From positions 1 to 52,377 of the forward strand of contig DHDP01000008.1 in assembly GCA_002399405.1 (NCBI GenBank): DNA of 52,377 bases, read 5' to 3'. Numbering within the stretch: the stretch's first letter is position 1; the number at the start of each line of letters is the position of its first letter. The position numbers were made by a program, and so were the translations under genes. Shown here piece after piece: positions 51,044 through 52,377 of this stretch. Below the pieces are notes generated by a model. It worked only from the letters and a program-made list of their open reading frames with translations. It had not been told where the DNA came from and searched no databases. The DNA comes from Treponema sp. UBA4873 (GTDB lineage: Bacteria > Spirochaetota > Spirochaetia > Treponematales > Treponemataceae).

Positions 51044-52102
51044 ATGGAAGTAAATGTTGGCATTATCGGACACGGTTTTATGGGACACGTTCACGAAGAG
51101 ATGCTCACCCGTATGGACGGTTATCACGTCGTTGCAATCTGCGATAAGGACGAATCCCAGCTTTCCGATGTAAAACCGGGAATAAAAAGATATACAAATC
51201 CTGATGACCTTATATACGACAAAGATGTTAATGTCGTTCTCATTGCTGCGAACAACAATCAGCACAAGGAACTTGTCTGCAAAGCAGCGCGGGCAGGTAA
51301 GAATATTTTGTGTGAAAAACCTGCTGCGCTTTCTGTGAAAGATTTTGACGAAATGACATTTCTTGCTCAAGAGCAGAATGTACATTTTACCGTTCATCAG
51401 CAGAGACGGTTCGATCCTGATTTTCGTACAATAAAAAATATCTATGATTCTGGGACTCTTGGGAAAACATATATGGTAAAATCAAGTCTTTACGGTTTTA
51501 ACGGCAACATGCACGACTGGCATGTTTTCAAATCTGAAGGGGGAGGAATGCTCTACGACTGGGGCGTTCACCTCATAGACCAGATGGTATGGATGATTGA
51601 CGGAAAAATAAAAACTATTTACGCCGACATCCGGAATGTTATTAATAAGGAAGTCGACGACTATTTTAAAATTTTACTGGGCTTTGAGAACGGTGTTACA
51701 GGCGAAATAGAGCTTGGTACCTATATGCTTTCCGACAAATCTGGATGGTTTGAACGGCACTGGATTATGGGCGGCGACAAAGGTACTGCATATACGGACG
51801 GATTTGCTCCTCATGGAAAAATCGTGCAGACGACGCATCTGCTTCAGAATAGCCCCGATAAAAGAACCATGACAGCGTCGGGGCCGACACGCTCGTTCGG
51901 TCCGCCGGAAAAAGGATTATTAATAGAAGAAGATGTTCCGGTTGAAGGAACCGGGCATGAAGACTATTTCAGAAATTATTATAATGCATTTACCGGAAAG
52001 GAAGAGTTCCTTGTAACCATACCGCAGGTCAGACGCGTGCTGTGCATTATGGAAGCTGCGAGAAAGTCAGCTGCTACGGGGCGGAGTGTTGATTTTGAAT
52101 AA
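51044..52102 (+). CDS. Gfo/Idh/MocA-family NAD(P)-dependent oxidoreductase (copy 2)
   Basis: A 352-residue enzyme with GIIGHGFMGHVHEEML for NAD(P) and EKP at 91-93. EGGGMLYDWGVHLIDQMVWM is the catalytic Asp/His block. It differs clearly from copy 1 and may act on another sugar, or reduce a keto-sugar back after cleavage so that NAD is recycled. It is the last gene; a terminator follows. AGGAGG SD precedes the ATG. Confidence 0.88.
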   Translation: MEVNVGIIGHGFMGHVHEEMLTRMDGYHVVAICDKDESQLSDVKPGIKRYTNPDDLIYDKDVNVVLIAANNNQHKELVCKAARAGKNILCEKPAALSVKDFDEMTFLAQEQNVHFTVHQQRRFDPDFRTIKNIYDSGTLGKTYMVKSSLYGFNGNMHDWHVFKSEGGGMLYDWGVHLIDQMVWMIDGKIKTIYADIRNVINKEVDDYFKILLGFENGVTGEIELGTYMLSDKSGWFERHWIMGGDKGTAYTDGFAPHGKIVQTTHLLQNSPDKRTMTASGPTRSFGPPEKGLLIEEDVPVEGTGHEDYFRNYYNAFTGKEEFLVTIPQVRRVLCIMEAARKSAATGRSVDFE

Positions 52103-52132
52103 TCACTGAGAGACACTTAAAACTATTATATT

Positions 52133-52179
52133 CCGGCCACTGCTCATCTCTATATACGTTCCGCAGTGACCGGTTTTTT
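52133..52179 (+). terminator. Intrinsic terminator of the glycoside operon
   Basis: CCGGCCACTGC at 52133-52143 pairs with GCAGTGACCGG at 52163-52173 with one mismatch, then six T residues. Confidence 0.8.
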
Positions 52180-52180
52180 A

Positions 52181-52270
52181 TTACACCCCGAGCGACTTGA
52201 GCAGATCGTCTTTTCCTCTGCTCTGATGTATCTCTTTCCCGATTAGTAGTAAATATTTGCGGAACGACTC
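52181..52270 (-). pseudogene. Short C-terminal gene remnant
   Basis: On the minus strand ESFRKYLLLIGKEIHQSR, then GKDDLLKSLGV, reads directly to a TAA at 52183. It looks like the end of a real protein, but an in-frame TGA (52273-52271) cuts it off at 30 codons. Family not identified. The rest of the window to 52377 shows nothing I recognise. Confidence 0.25.
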
Positions 52271-52377
52271 TCACGGTGGGCGATAGAAATTTGACAGTTT
52301 TTGTAACAACAAGATGGAGAACATATGTATCACCAATAATAATACAAAAGTATCTAAAAATGGTATATATTTATCAA

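Noticed and set aside
48896..52102. Reading the Gfo/Idh and IolE-like genes as a myo-inositol pathway
   Set aside because: IolB, IolC, IolD and IolJ-type genes are absent, and DUF6379 proteins point to deglycosidases instead.

Overview
The window looks like a chromosomal segment of a spirochaete of the genus Treponema. The evidence is a small FlgM, treponeme-style membrane and HDOD proteins, LuxS with MTA/SAH nucleosidase, a flavin-dependent ThyX, and about 50 % G+C. The species cannot be named from sequence alone; a host-associated (gut, rumen or oral) treponeme fits the sugar genes.

Layout. 1-536: 5' part of a solute-binding lipoprotein gene (minus strand) under a promoter that overlaps a perfect 36-bp palindrome. 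694-14591: mostly plus-strand housekeeping genes (rsmI, flgM, a degenerate Fe-ADH, a SpoU methyltransferase, a Nif3-like protein, lspA, mtnN-luxS, a DUF1538 membrane protein with a double-PII protein, birA, and a large unknown protein), with an ATPase-HDOD signalling protein on the minus strand. 14585-18329: minus-strand accessory genes (CPBP, GyrI-like, DJ-1/PfpI, GNAT, WYL regulator). 18444-32620: transglutaminase/TPR protein, radical SAM/MATE pair, YitT, NfeD-SPFH pair, HD protein, phosphohexomutase, mutarotase-like protein, pyrBIC, and an M48 protease. 32672-33394: an RNA cluster with the SRP RNA, all four usual serine tRNA isoacceptors and one tRNA-Arg. 33533-38534: DUF308, thyX, a 220-bp palindromic element, DTW protein, small inverted repeats, an HU-like protein and a secreted phosphatase with a glycogen-binding-like domain.

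38635-52377 is an accessory sugar region that is more AT-rich in its intergenic parts. It starts with a YczE-like membrane protein and a broken GH39 xylosidase remnant. A LacI regulator then faces a ten-gene operon (41239-52102) that closes with a clear terminator. The operon holds a ribose/galactofuranose-type ABC importer (lipoprotein, two permeases, one double ATPase), two TIM-barrel plus DUF6379 pairs that match the alpha and beta subunits of C-glycoside deglycosidases, a third TIM-barrel isomerase, and two Gfo/Idh/MocA oxidoreductases. Together they read as a complete route: import an intact glycoside, oxidise its sugar at C3, then split the sugar-aglycone bond by elimination. This is the most notable system here. 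Two near-matching operator sites overlap the divergent lacI and operon promoters.

A second theme is transcript structure. Eight or nine genes, including rsmI, lspA, yitT, nfeD, the hexomutase and the M48 protease, have a -10 box ending 5-9 nt before the start codon and no ribosome binding site, which predicts leaderless mRNAs. All calls rest on reading the sequence; no database search was run.
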